Notes: a model not told the origin generated them from the sequence alone. DNA of 8,345 nt from Lachnoclostridium phytofermentans (GCA_003526525.1 DPVV01000183.1:1-8345), one strand, 5' to 3'; shown: positions 1-5,692, counted from the stretch's first letter. Numbers and translations: made by a program.

Positions 1-35
1 ATTATTTATCTATTATTATTTATCTATTATTATTT
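1..35. repeat. 14-bp AT-rich tandem repeat
   Basis: The unit ATTATTTATCTATT occurs at 1-14 and again, identically, at 15-28, followed by the partial copy ATTATT. The array starts at the window edge, so its true length is unknown. It overlaps the stop codon of the DUF951 gene (30-32), so that gene terminates inside the repeat. Confidence 0.8.
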
Positions 36-215
36 TTCTCCAGGTATTACCTGGCGTATTCCCTTCTCTACCTGTTTTCTTGGAAGCATTACTTGATGCC
101 CACAACCTTTGCATTTCAAACGAAAATCGATCCCAACTCGAAGAATCTCCCATTCATTACTTCCGCATGGATGTGGTTTTTTCATTTTAATACCATCACC
201 AACTTTTAAATCCAT
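30..215 (-). CDS. DUF951 family small zinc-ribbon-like protein
   Basis: This encodes a 61-residue protein of the DUF951 family, which is widespread in Firmicutes and has no established function. The family signature is plain: a basic N-terminus, then HPCGSNEWEILRVG (15-28), then KCKGCGHQVMLPR (34-46). Cys17, Cys35 and Cys38, with His15 or His40, could bind one metal ion in a zinc-ribbon-like fold; this is inferred from Cys/His spacing. I chose the ATG at 213-215. A GTG immediately upstream (216-218) would add one residue, but the Shine-Dalgarno-like AGGGGTGAT (221-229 on the reverse strand) sits 5 nt from the ATG and only 2 nt from the GTG. A second AAGGAG lies further upstream at 231-236. 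From memory, relatives often sit near chromosome-partitioning or ychF genes close to the origin, but nothing in this window tests that. It is transcribed divergently from the TrhA gene. Confidence 0.85.
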   Translation of the reverse strand: MDLKVGDGIKMKKPHPCGSNEWEILRVGIDFRLKCKGCGHQVMLPRKQVEKGIRQVIPGEK

Positions 216-273
216 CACTAATCACCCCTGCTCCTTATTCCGCACACTAACTGTATTGTAAAAATTTAAAACT

Positions 274-302
274 ATTATAGCATACGAAAGTTCCATCAGC
301 AA
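274..302 (-). promoter_or_regulatory. Probable sigma-A promoter of the DUF951 gene
   Basis: On the minus strand, TATAAT (274-279) is preceded by TGC, giving an extended -10. A weak -35, TTGCTG (297-302), lies 17 nt upstream. The start of transcription would fall near 267, leaving a leader of about 50 nt. The perfect -10 with TG carries the call; the -35 matches only three of six positions. Confidence 0.55.
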
Positions 303-349
303 GGCTACATCTTCTTTCTCTAAGTAATGAAAGGGAATAAAAAAATGTA

Positions 350-378
350 TTGCTATTTCTTTTTCAATGTAGTATTAT
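350..378 (+). promoter_or_regulatory. Possible sigma-A promoter of the hemolysin III gene
   Basis: TTGCTA (350-355) and TATTAT (373-378) are separated by 17 nt. Transcription from here would give a leader of roughly 135 nt. The stretch downstream is very AT-rich and holds another TATAAT (409-414) without a good -35, plus a small dyad TAGTA-N5-TACTA (392-406), so the true start is uncertain. The rest of 219-520 holds no supportable gene. Confidence 0.4.
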
Positions 379-520
379 CATACATAGTATATAGTATTGA
401 TTACTACATATAATATTATCAGTTTCTATTATACAGGTTACTTATTACCATGGATAACATTGGTATTCTTAAGTTAAAAAACAATTTACCAGAATAAAAA
501 GAAAGAAGGTTGATTCTACT

Positions 521-1192
521 ATGGACATGAAAAGACAAGCTACAGCCAAATTCAAATTTAAAGATCCAGGAAGTGCTATTTCGCACCTTATCTTTACTAT
601 TATTGCATTAATTGCCACGCCTCCGCTTTTACTAAAAGCATATCATATGCCGGGCTATATTCCGTTATTGTCCATGATATTATTCCTACTTGGAGTTGTC
701 TCATTATATAGTGCAAGCACGATATACCACTCCTTCGATATCTCCCCAGAGATTAATATAAAATTAAGGAAAATAGATCATATGATGATTTATGTTTTAA
801 TTGCCGGTTCCTATTCCCCTATCTGCTTAATCGCTCTGGGAAATAAAACAGGTCTTGTTCTTTTTATCATCATTTGGGCTCTTGCACTCCTTGGAATATT
901 CCAAGCACTTTTCTTTATTCACTGTCCAAAGTGGGTAAGTTCAACTATTTATATTGCAATGGGATGGAGCTGCATCTTCTCCTTCACACAATTAATAAAC
1001 TCTCTTTCAAGACCTGCTTTCTTGTGGCTTCTAGCTGGTGGAATTATCTACACTATAGGCGGAGTAATCTATGCATTAAAGCTTCCAATTTTCAATGGAC
1101 GTCATAAAAATTTTGGTTCACATGAAATATTCCATCTGTTTTGCATTGGAGGTACACTTTGTCATTATATCTTAATGTATTACTTAGTATAG
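521..1192 (+). CDS. trhA: Hemolysin III / TrhA family (PAQR-like) integral membrane protein
   Basis: This 223-residue protein has the usual length of bacterial hemolysin III (COG1272, PAQR/CREST superfamily) and about seven hydrophobic segments (roughly 20-40, 47-68, 86-107, 111-133, 140-160, 165-187, 202-222). The CREST residues are all visible: the SxxxH pair Ser66/His70 in SASTIYHS, Asp87 in KIDHMMIYVLIAGSYSP, and His201 and His205 in SHEIFH near the C-terminus. These are the proposed metal-binding and hydrolase-type residues. Family members are linked to membrane-lipid or membrane-energetics homeostasis; the hemolysin name is historical and does not show toxin activity. The start is the ATG at 521, with AGAAGG (504-509) 11 nt upstream; the ATG at 527 is 17 nt away and less likely. 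It is monocistronic: a divergent gene lies upstream and a strong terminator follows at 1271. Confidence 0.92.
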   Translation: MDMKRQATAKFKFKDPGSAISHLIFTIIALIATPPLLLKAYHMPGYIPLLSMILFLLGVVSLYSASTIYHSFDISPEINIKLRKIDHMMIYVLIAGSYSPICLIALGNKTGLVLFIIIWALALLGIFQALFFIHCPKWVSSTIYIAMGWSCIFSFTQLINSLSRPAFLWLLAGGIIYTIGGVIYALKLPIFNGRHKNFGSHEIFHLFCIGGTLCHYILMYYLV

Positions 1193-1270
1193 ATTACTTA
1201 TACTAACATCCATTACATGCCATAGGCAGTAAAAGCGACAGCTTCTTAAAGTATTCTTATCATGATTAAA

Positions 1271-1308
1271 AAGTGTGAAATGCTCTTTATTTCACACTTA
1301 ATTTTTTT
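1271..1308 (+). terminator. Rho-independent terminator of the TrhA gene
   Basis: A perfect 11-bp stem, AAGTGTGAAAT (1271-1281) with ATTTCACACTT (1289-1299), encloses a 7-nt loop. It is followed by a run of seven T at 1302-1308. It lies about 80 nt after the TrhA stop codon, on the same strand. Confidence 0.85.
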
Positions 1309-1387
1309 ATTATATTTACCGAATAAGAAACAACACACTTTTGTCATAACCAATATGAATTGGCAAGCCTATTTCCGTATAATAATT

Positions 1388-1439
1388 AAGGGTGCTGCCC
1401 AAACAACCTGTCGTAACCGATTGTGTGGGCAGCACCCTT
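1388..1439. repeat. GC-rich 14-bp perfect inverted repeat (hairpin of unknown role)
   Basis: The arms AAGGGTGCTGCCCA (1388-1401) and TGGGCAGCACCCTT (1426-1439) pair perfectly around a 24-nt loop. CAA and TTG within the loop can extend the stem. Only TTT follows on the plus strand, and TTAATTATTAT on the minus strand, so it is a poor intrinsic terminator in either direction. Its GC content stands out from the surroundings. It could be a weak terminator, part of a decayed mobile element, or a structured RNA. Confidence 0.7.
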
Positions 1440-1451
1440 TGATCTATGTCA

Positions 1452-1617
1452 AGCAACCGAACATAGTGGTTTTTTAATAAGTGGTAATCCGGGAGGGGGG
1501 ACCTCCAAGCATATCCAATAGATCGGAATCTACTGACATCCACAGCATCTTGACTACAATAACCCTTTTGCTGTTATTCTGTCGCATGAAAAAGAACGTA
1601 GGAAGAGTTCGGTTGCT
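1452..1617. repeat. 11-bp inverted repeat pair flanking about 144 nt
   Basis: AGCAACCGAAC at 1452-1462 is the exact reverse complement of GTTCGGTTGCT at 1607-1617. The flanks outside the arms do not extend the match, and I saw no target-site duplication. The enclosed DNA contains the G-run at 1495-1500. An 11-bp match at this distance can arise by chance in a window this size, so a role as terminal repeats of a small element is only a possibility. Confidence 0.35.
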
Positions 1618-1697
1618 AATTTTTTTAGATATGTACCACTTGTTTACCACCTTCCATAACTTATTATATGCAAAAGTCGAGAAATTATTGCTTTAAT

Positions 1698-1748
1698 TTA
1701 AAAAACACTTGGTTGGATAGATTTTTTTACACTATCCAATCAAGTGTT
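1698..1748 (-). terminator. Rho-independent terminator of the LytM gene
   Basis: On the minus strand, AACACTTGATTGGATAG (1732-1748) pairs with CTATCCAACCAAGTGTT (1704-1720) across an 11-nt loop. This gives 16 pairs of 17 with one A-C mismatch. The stem runs straight into six T (1700-1705), then AAATT. It lies about 76 nt beyond the LytM stop codon. There is no T-tract on the plus side. Confidence 0.8.
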
Positions 1749-1824
1749 CGCTTTCACTAGAACTTACTTTTCTCACAGACTGATTTCTTTACTCAACGAG
1801 TTACAAACAGGACTCGCTACTTTC

Positions 1825-2685
1825 TTATTCTTCTTTAAATAAGGTCATAGGGTCTAAACTGCTATCTCCCTCTAATACTTGGAAGTATAAGTTTTCACCT
1901 TCTACAGAATAGAATTTACTTACCTTTGCAAGCTTTGCAAATTCTTTTCCAGCATCCACTACATCTCCAACCTTTAGGTGCTCATTTTTTTCCAATTGAC
2001 CATAGACAAGCTTATATCCGCTTCCGATATCCATAGTAACTGTAACTCCTGTGTATGGCTCATCTACGATTCTAGTAACAATACCTTTTGCTGCTGCCTT
2101 AATCGGAGCTCCTATTTGTCCCTGAATAAGGACTGCAGGATTTGTCTTGTATTGTTTTAAGGTTGCATGGAATACCATTTTATCAACACTATATGGAAGA
2201 ATAACATTTCCTACTAACGGTATTTCTAAACCTTGTGCTTTGTCAAACTTTAAGTTTTCTGCTGTGTTTTGCATTACCGGTTTTGTATCAACTGGGGTAT
2301 CCTTCTTTGTGGTATCCGAAGGAGTTGTTGAAATCTGTGCTGTATTATCCTTCTGGGTCGTTTCTTCTACCGTATTATCTGCTGTGTCCTGAACTGTCCT
2401 ACCATCATCTGGCTGTGTTGCAACATCAGAAGGGTTTTTCTCATCATCTTCTTGATCTACTGCATATGTGCCATCAATTATACTTGCATTGTTCTTATCG
2501 ATGTCAGCTATTTGATTTTCAGGATCATCAAGACCTATCAAATTATTATCCTTTTGTCCTCCTGTTTTTGCTGTCATGGTTACTAGGGCAACTGCGACAA
2601 CAACAAATACTCCCACCAATAATGTTGCATACACTACTTTCTTTTTGGCCATTTCGCTTAACTTTTGTTTTTTCACTGTTTGCAC
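1825..2685 (-). CDS. Membrane-anchored degenerate LytM/M23 domain protein, SpoIIQ-like
   Basis: This 286-residue protein has a short basic N-terminus, one membrane helix (about 17-37), a long Asp/Thr/Gln-rich linker (about 40-145) and a C-terminal LytM/M23 fold (about 155-283), which should lie outside the membrane. The layout matches sporulation protein SpoIIQ and its relatives. Fold landmarks remain: GAPIKAAAKGIV (192-203), GSGYKLVYGQL (221-231) and ENLYFQV (264-270). The catalytic residues do not. By alignment to the family pattern, the His and Asp of HxGxD correspond to Asn182 and Leu186, the His of YxHL is Gln230, and the His of LHFE is Tyr267. It is therefore probably not a peptidase but a structural or protein-binding domain. 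The GTG at 2683-2685 has AAAGG 5 nt upstream. A GTG three codons in (2674-2676) is an alternative, served by AGGGGTG. A weak TTGAGG-N18-TATTCT promoter lies at 2703-2732. The exporter permease ends 109 nt upstream with no clear terminator, so read-through is possible. Identity as SpoIIQ itself is not proven; the usual spoIID neighbour is not seen. Confidence 0.8.
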   Translation of the reverse strand: MQTVKKQKLSEMAKKKVVYATLLVGVFVVVAVALVTMTAKTGGQKDNNLIGLDDPENQIADIDKNNASIIDGTYAVDQEDDEKNPSDVATQPDDGRTVQDTADNTVEETTQKDNTAQISTTPSDTTKKDTPVDTKPVMQNTAENLKFDKAQGLEIPLVGNVILPYSVDKMVFHATLKQYKTNPAVLIQGQIGAPIKAAAKGIVTRIVDEPYTGVTVTMDIGSGYKLVYGQLEKNEHLKVGDVVDAGKEFAKLAKVSKFYSVEGENLYFQVLEGDSSLDPMTLFKEE

Positions 2686-2794
2686 CCCTACCTTTCTAGG
2701 TTAGAATATGATAAGCATTTCGTATGCCTCAAGTATATTTTGTCCTAAGAGGTGCTTTTTATACATAAGCTACAGCCACAAGTCCGTAGTTTCC

Positions 2795-3571
2795 TTAAGA
2801 TCCTGTCGATTTATAATGTTTTAATCCAATATGAAAAAAAAGATAGCAAGGCAAGTAAAAAAATGCAGAAGCAAGAGGTAGGATAATAAGCACTGGATCT
2901 GTGTTTCTACCTAATAAATAAAGAAAAGGATAGTACTGAAATAATGCAAATGGAACAAGATATGTTACTATTTTTAATACTGTTTTTCCATACGTGTCAA
3001 ATGGGTACTTACCATATTCTCTTGCACCATCCGTGACAATATTCATCACTTCAATTCCTTCTATTGTAAAGAAACTTACCGCTGCATACAGAAGAAATAG
3101 TGCACTATAAAGTGCAGTTCCTCCAATTACCATAAAGCATACTGTGATTATCTTATCAGCACTCCATGTAATCCCGCTTGTTTTAACGCCGTAAACAAAC
3201 ATTACGACAGCCTGAATCATACGACCAATTCTCGTAAATTCTATTTTGCTGCATAACACCTGTAAAAGAATTCCTTTCGGTCGAACTAAAATACGATCAA
3301 ATTCCCCATTATTTATAATCGAAGGAAACGTATCGAAGCCTCTTGCAAACATCTCAGCTAAAGAATAAGCCATAATATTTACAGCAAAACAAAGCATGAC
3401 CTCTTGATAAGTATATCCTTTTACAGATGAAAATCTCGCAAATAAAAAATATATACCCAAAAATATATTAAATGATACTAAAAACTGCCCAATCGTAGTT
3501 AATAAAAACGATACTTTATATTGCATCGCACTACGAAAATGTATACCAAAATATTTTTTATATAAATTCAT
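2795..3571 (-). CDS. ABC-2 type exporter permease (COG3694 / PF06182 family)
   Basis: This 258-residue polytopic membrane protein is the second permease of an ABC exporter. It has about six hydrophobic segments (roughly 22-46, 56-76, 115-130, 140-170, 198-221, 226-248). Recognisable family motifs are IINNGEFDRILVRP (85-98), which corresponds to the cytoplasmic segment contacting the ATPase, REYGKYPFDTY (184-194), and PFALFQYYPF (207-216). This pattern fits COG3694, the usual partner of COG4587 permeases and COG4586 ATPases. The substrate of these systems is not established. The ATG at 3569-3571 has AGGAGG (3580-3585) 8 nt upstream. It is the third gene of the operon, but 310 nt of hairpin-rich DNA separates it from the first permease, which is unusual for subunits needed in equal amounts. 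The stop is TAA at 2795-2797. Confidence 0.88.
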   Translation of the reverse strand: MNLYKKYFGIHFRSAMQYKVSFLLTTIGQFLVSFNIFLGIYFLFARFSSVKGYTYQEVMLCFAVNIMAYSLAEMFARGFDTFPSIINNGEFDRILVRPKGILLQVLCSKIEFTRIGRMIQAVVMFVYGVKTSGITWSADKIITVCFMVIGGTALYSALFLLYAAVSFFTIEGIEVMNIVTDGAREYGKYPFDTYGKTVLKIVTYLVPFALFQYYPFLYLLGRNTDPVLIILPLASAFFYLPCYLFFHIGLKHYKSTGS

Positions 3572-3613
3572 CCTTTCTACCTCCTATCCTCATACTGATA
3601 ACCATATCTTTCA

Positions 3614-3634
3614 TAGCCCACAAATATTGGGCTA
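3614..3634 (-). repeat. Hairpin TAGCCCA/TGGGCTA upstream of the second permease
   Basis: TAGCCCA (3614-3620) and TGGGCTA (3628-3634) form a perfect 7-bp stem with a 7-nt loop, about 28 nt before the ribosome binding site of the second permease. No T-tract follows on the minus strand, so it is not a canonical terminator. It is the last of a chain of hairpins in this gap. Confidence 0.6.
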
Positions 3635-3672
3635 CTGGCATAATGTCTACACAGTGAATTGCAAAGCAAGTT

Positions 3673-3696
3673 ACAAAGTGAAAAACTTTGTTTTTT
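3673..3696 (+). terminator. Weak hairpin with T-tract facing the plus strand
   Basis: ACAAAGT (3673-3679) and ACTTTGT (3685-3691) form a 7-bp stem with a 5-nt loop, and a run of six T (3691-3696) overlaps and follows it. The shape is that of a weak plus-strand terminator, which would be antisense to the exporter operon. No plus-strand gene is visible just upstream, so this may be coincidental in AT-rich DNA. Confidence 0.3.
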
Positions 3697-3717
3697 CATA
3701 CTCCAATATGCTTTCTC

Positions 3718-3751
3718 ATTCTTGGCATAACCGAAGGTTTACGCCAAGAAT
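3718..3751 (-). repeat. Hairpin ATTCTTGGC/GCCAAGAAT
   Basis: ATTCTTGGC (3718-3726) pairs perfectly with GCCAAGAAT (3743-3751). An inner AACC/GGTT stem caps a GAA loop, and a small internal irregularity separates the two helices. The TTCTTGG and GCCAAGAA blocks also occur as an inverted pair in the leader of the same operon (5577-5600). No T-tract follows on the minus strand. Confidence 0.75.
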
Positions 3752-3774
3752 TACACATGGTAAGCCACACATAC

Positions 3775-3820
3775 GGAAGAATGAACATGAAATTCCAATG
3801 GATTTCATGTTCATTCTTCC
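3775..3820 (-). repeat. Long perfect 19-bp hairpin between the two permease genes
   Basis: GGAAGAATGAACATGAAAT (3775-3793) is the exact reverse complement of 3802-3820. A further CC/GG pair near the apex leaves a tiny loop. No T-tract follows on either strand, so it is not a normal terminator. CACAC just outside (3766-3770) could pair with GTGTG (3822-3826), which also belongs to the base of the next hairpin, so the two structures compete. Confidence 0.85.
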
Positions 3821-3821
3821 C

Positions 3822-3882
3822 GTGTGAAGTTTTAGAAGTTCTTAGGCGGCGTCTTTTGGCGCCTTAGAACTTTTCTTCACAC
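3822..3882 (-). repeat. Compound hairpin starting at the first permease stop codon
   Basis: GTGTGAAG (3822-3829) pairs with CTTCACAC (3875-3882) at the base. AAGTTCT (3836-3842) and AGAACTT (3866-3872) form the middle helix, and AGGCG/CGCCT (3844-3848, 3860-3864) the top. A side bulge and a mismatch separate the helices. The outermost base overlaps the stop codon of the first permease, so the structure forms at the very end of that reading frame. No T-tract follows. Confidence 0.75.
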
Positions 3883-4685
3883 TACCCTCCTTGTACAACC
3901 ACTCTATTCTGCGCTTTTTTTAATAACCATTTACCAAAAGTTATCAAAGCAAATGCCCAGAAAAGTTGTAATGAGATTGCACCATATCCATCTATACCAG
4001 AAAGATCACCGCTATAAACTCGAAATGGTACATTTTGCATCGAGGCAAATGGTAACACCTCACACACTTGTCTTATTCCATCTGGTAAAAAAGGTAATGG
4101 AACGACTGATCCTGAGAAGAATTCTACCAAAGAAAACGCAACCATACGTATTCCAAGCGGGGAAATCGTATAAAAACATAGGATGTATAAAATCATACTA
4201 AATGCTACTGTAACAACCAGCGCAAGACCCATAGAAATTAAAAATAATATAAATATAATGAAACTTCTTGGGGGCTTCATGCCATATGGTTTTGGTAAGC
4301 ACGCTGCAAGAAGCAATATAGGAATACATCGAAGTACTGCTTTTGATAGACGATTTGCAATATTCCTAGCAAACCACATCGAGTATAAATCAAGCGGTCT
4401 GCATAATTCATATGCAATGCCTCCACTCGTAATCGAATCGAATATTTCCCGCTCTAAAAACCACATCATATAAAGCGCTAAAAACGCCTGCTGTAGCCAG
4501 ATGTAAGAAGTAAGTGCCGAAAACTCCATTGGAAAAGCGGACGGATCCGCCTCATAAAACGCTTTAAATAGTAAAATTTCCATAGCTCCCCATACAAACT
4601 GGGTTGACATTCCCGCAATGGCTGCCTGACGATATTGCAAACCCGTAGAAAACCGCATGCGAAAAAAAGAAACATATTTTTTCAT
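3882..4685 (-). CDS. ABC-2 type exporter permease (COG4587 / PF06182 family)
   Basis: This 267-residue polytopic membrane protein is the first permease of the exporter. It shows about six hydrophobic segments (roughly 22-44, 58-76, 115-132, 141-172, 180-200, 236-253). Family motifs are GGIAYELCRPLDLY (88-101), the equivalent of the ATPase-contacting loop, FFSGSVVPLPFLP (189-201), and LPFASMQNVPFRVYSG (211-226). These are typical of COG4587. I start it at the ATG 4683-4685, with GGAGG 5 nt upstream. A GTG at 4695-4697 would add four residues but overlaps that ribosome binding site. The gene begins 42 nt after the ATPase stop, as expected in one operon. Its stop codon (3882-3884) lies at the base of a compound hairpin. 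It should pair with the COG3694 permease to form the membrane channel. Confidence 0.88.
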   Translation of the reverse strand: MKKYVSFFRMRFSTGLQYRQAAIAGMSTQFVWGAMEILLFKAFYEADPSAFPMEFSALTSYIWLQQAFLALYMMWFLEREIFDSITSGGIAYELCRPLDLYSMWFARNIANRLSKAVLRCIPILLLAACLPKPYGMKPPRSFIIFILFLISMGLALVVTVAFSMILYILCFYTISPLGIRMVAFSLVEFFSGSVVPLPFLPDGIRQVCEVLPFASMQNVPFRVYSGDLSGIDGYGAISLQLFWAFALITFGKWLLKKAQNRVVVQGG

Positions 4686-4690
4686 ATCTT

Positions 4691-4695
4691 CCTCC
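4691..4695 (-). promoter_or_regulatory. Ribosome binding site deciding the first permease start
   Basis: GGAGG on the minus strand lies 5 nt before the ATG at 4683-4685. It overlaps the upstream in-frame GTG (4695-4697), which therefore cannot be a well-served start. Confidence 0.75.
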
Positions 4696-4727
4696 ACTCT
4701 TTTATTCGTTATGTGTTTATTCTTTGA

Positions 4728-5525
4728 TTATGCGATGTCATATTTCCGATACATCGAAGCAATTACTTCGTCGATCGAATCCTCTGCTTTTACAGCCTTT
4801 AATTCGTCAAGCGTTCCATCCATCAAGAGTTTTCCTTTACCAATCAGGATAATTCGTTTCGACAAAGCTTCGATATCTTGCATATCATGTGTCGTCAGGA
4901 TGACCGTCGTTTTATGCGTTTCATTTCGTTTCCGAATAAAATCACGCACTGCAAGCTTTGATATTGCATCCAGTCCTATCGTTGGCTCATCCAAGAATAA
5001 TATCTTTGGCTCATGGAGAAGAGAGGCCGCTATCTCACAGCGCATACGCTGTCCTAGCGATAATTGTCTTGTTGGGGTTTTCATAATTTGAGATAAATTA
5101 AGAAGCGTAATCAGTTCCTCTAAATTATTCCGGTAAGTAGTCAAAGGAATATCGTAAATATCCTTTAAAAGTTCAAAAGAATCAATGACAGGGACATCCC
5201 ACCATAACTGTGAGCGTTGCCCAAATACGACTCCGATGTCTTTCACATGAGCCTTTCGTTCTTTCCAAGGTATTCTTCCATTTACGAAACAGGTACCGGA
5301 ATCCGGATATAAGATTCCACTTAAAATTTTGATGGTGCTGCTTTTCCCTGCACCATTGGGACCGATATAGCCAACCATTTCACCGTCAGCTATCGTAAAA
5401 GAGATGTCATCGAGCGCCTTCAATTCTTCGTATTCACGGTGAAACAACGCTTTTGTTGCTTCTTTGAATCCAGAATTTCTTCTGCTCACTCGAAAGGTTT
5501 TAGAAATGTGTTCCACTTCAATCAT
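4728..5525 (-). CDS. ABC exporter ATPase (COG4586 family)
   Basis: This 265-residue nucleotide-binding subunit powers the two downstream permeases. It carries Walker A GPNGAGKS (55-62), a Q-loop with Gln103 in FGQRSQLWWD, signature LSLGQ (155-159), Walker B ILFLDE (175-180) with the catalytic Glu180, D-loop GLDA, and switch His213. The insert before the core (about 13-37) and the FGQRSQLWWD block are typical of COG4586 rather than of simple NatA-type ATPases. The ATPase is intact and should be active. The open frame runs 42 codons further upstream to 5651. I start at the ATG 5523-5525 because AGGAGG lies 7 nt before it, and because the extension is low-complexity and resembles no ABC protein. 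It is the first gene of a three-gene operon with a promoter at 5664-5692. The substrate is unknown. Confidence 0.92.
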   Translation of the reverse strand: MIEVEHISKTFRVSRRNSGFKEATKALFHREYEELKALDDISFTIADGEMVGYIGPNGAGKSSTIKILSGILYPDSGTCFVNGRIPWKERKAHVKDIGVVFGQRSQLWWDVPVIDSFELLKDIYDIPLTTYRNNLEELITLLNLSQIMKTPTRQLSLGQRMRCEIAASLLHEPKILFLDEPTIGLDAISKLAVRDFIRKRNETHKTTVILTTHDMQDIEALSKRIILIGKGKLLMDGTLDELKAVKAEDSIDEVIASMYRKYDIA

Positions 5526-5532
5526 ATTTGTT

Positions 5533-5538
5533 CCTCCT
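5533..5538 (-). promoter_or_regulatory. Ribosome binding site deciding the ATPase start
   Basis: AGGAGG on the minus strand sits 7 nt before the ATG at 5523-5525. This optimal site places the start well inside a longer open frame that extends to 5651. Confidence 0.85.
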
Positions 5539-5559
5539 GGTAGTAATATTATAAAATAT

Positions 5560-5600
5560 CTTGCCAAGCGGCTGACTTTTCTTGGATTTTGCCAAGAAAA
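5560..5600 (-). promoter_or_regulatory. CTTGG/CCAAG dyads in the exporter operon leader
   Basis: TTTTCTTGG (5577-5585) and CCAAGAAAA (5592-5600) form a perfect 9-bp inverted repeat with a 6-nt spacer. The palindrome CTTGCCAAG follows at 5560-5568, so TTGCCAAG occurs twice, 28 bp apart. In the minus-strand transcript, the central CCAAG (5581-5585) could pair either with the preceding arm or with CUUGG at 5564-5568, so two structures exclude each other. It lies inside the predicted leader, about 35-75 nt before the ATPase start, and could be either a repressor operator or an RNA switch. Confidence 0.5.
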
Positions 5601-5663
5601 TTCCGTGGTATGAAATTTTTTCTGCATCTGTGCACTCACACATGTATTCATGCAGGAAATTAC

Positions 5664-5692
5664 ATTTTATCACAATTATGTAATATAGTCAA
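5664..5692 (-). promoter_or_regulatory. Sigma-A promoter of the ABC-2 exporter operon
   Basis: On the minus strand, TTGACT (5687-5692) and TAAAAT (5664-5669) are separated by exactly 17 nt, and TGA directly before the -10 makes it an extended -10. Each hexamer matches the consensus at five of six positions. Transcription would start near 5657, giving a leader of about 130 nt that includes the CTTGG/CCAAG dyads. Confidence 0.7.

Larger units (their letters stand above)
1193..1824. other. Gene-poor convergent intergenic region
   Basis: This 630-nt stretch lies between the convergent TrhA and LytM genes. It holds three separate hairpins (annotated individually) and an 11-bp inverted repeat. Short open frames exist on both strands, such as 1262-1477 plus and 1316-1543 minus. 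None has a convincing ribosome binding site or a protein family I recognise. The minus frame is forced through the hairpin at 1388-1439, which argues against it being a gene. A run of six G at 1495-1500, next to GGAGG and CCTCC blocks, is unusual for such AT-rich DNA. The region may be the decayed remains of an inserted element, but this is not demonstrated. Confidence 0.6.

Noticed and set aside
1316..1543. Minus-strand 75-codon open frame
   Set aside because: It has no convincing ribosome binding site, reads through the 14-bp hairpin at 1388-1439 and matches no family I recognise.
1500..1640. Possible IS66 TnpB-like fragment on the minus strand
   Set aside because: A short reading CDRITAKGLL loosely recalls the CxRxxDRIKGLLW region of IS66 TnpB, but it needs frame shifts, hits a stop at once and has no supporting flanking similarity.
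2235..2699. Plus-strand 154-codon open frame
   Set aside because: It is antisense to the LytM gene, rich in Leu/Ser/Cys from reverse reading of the linker, and has no family match.
3595..3882. CRISPR array
   Set aside because: The repeats are inverted pairs of different sequence, not direct repeats with regular spacers.
3822..3882. Rho-independent terminator after the first permease
   Set aside because: The stem is strong, but no T-tract follows on the minus strand and a partner subunit gene lies downstream.
4657..5091. Plus-strand 144-codon open frame
   Set aside because: It is the complement of the conserved ATPase gene, whose protein motifs establish the minus strand as coding.
5526..5651. 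42-codon N-terminal extension of the ABC ATPase
   Set aside because: The optimal AGGAGG 7 nt before the ATG at 5523-5525 and the lack of any ABC-like sequence upstream place the start at 5525; the extension lies in the leader.
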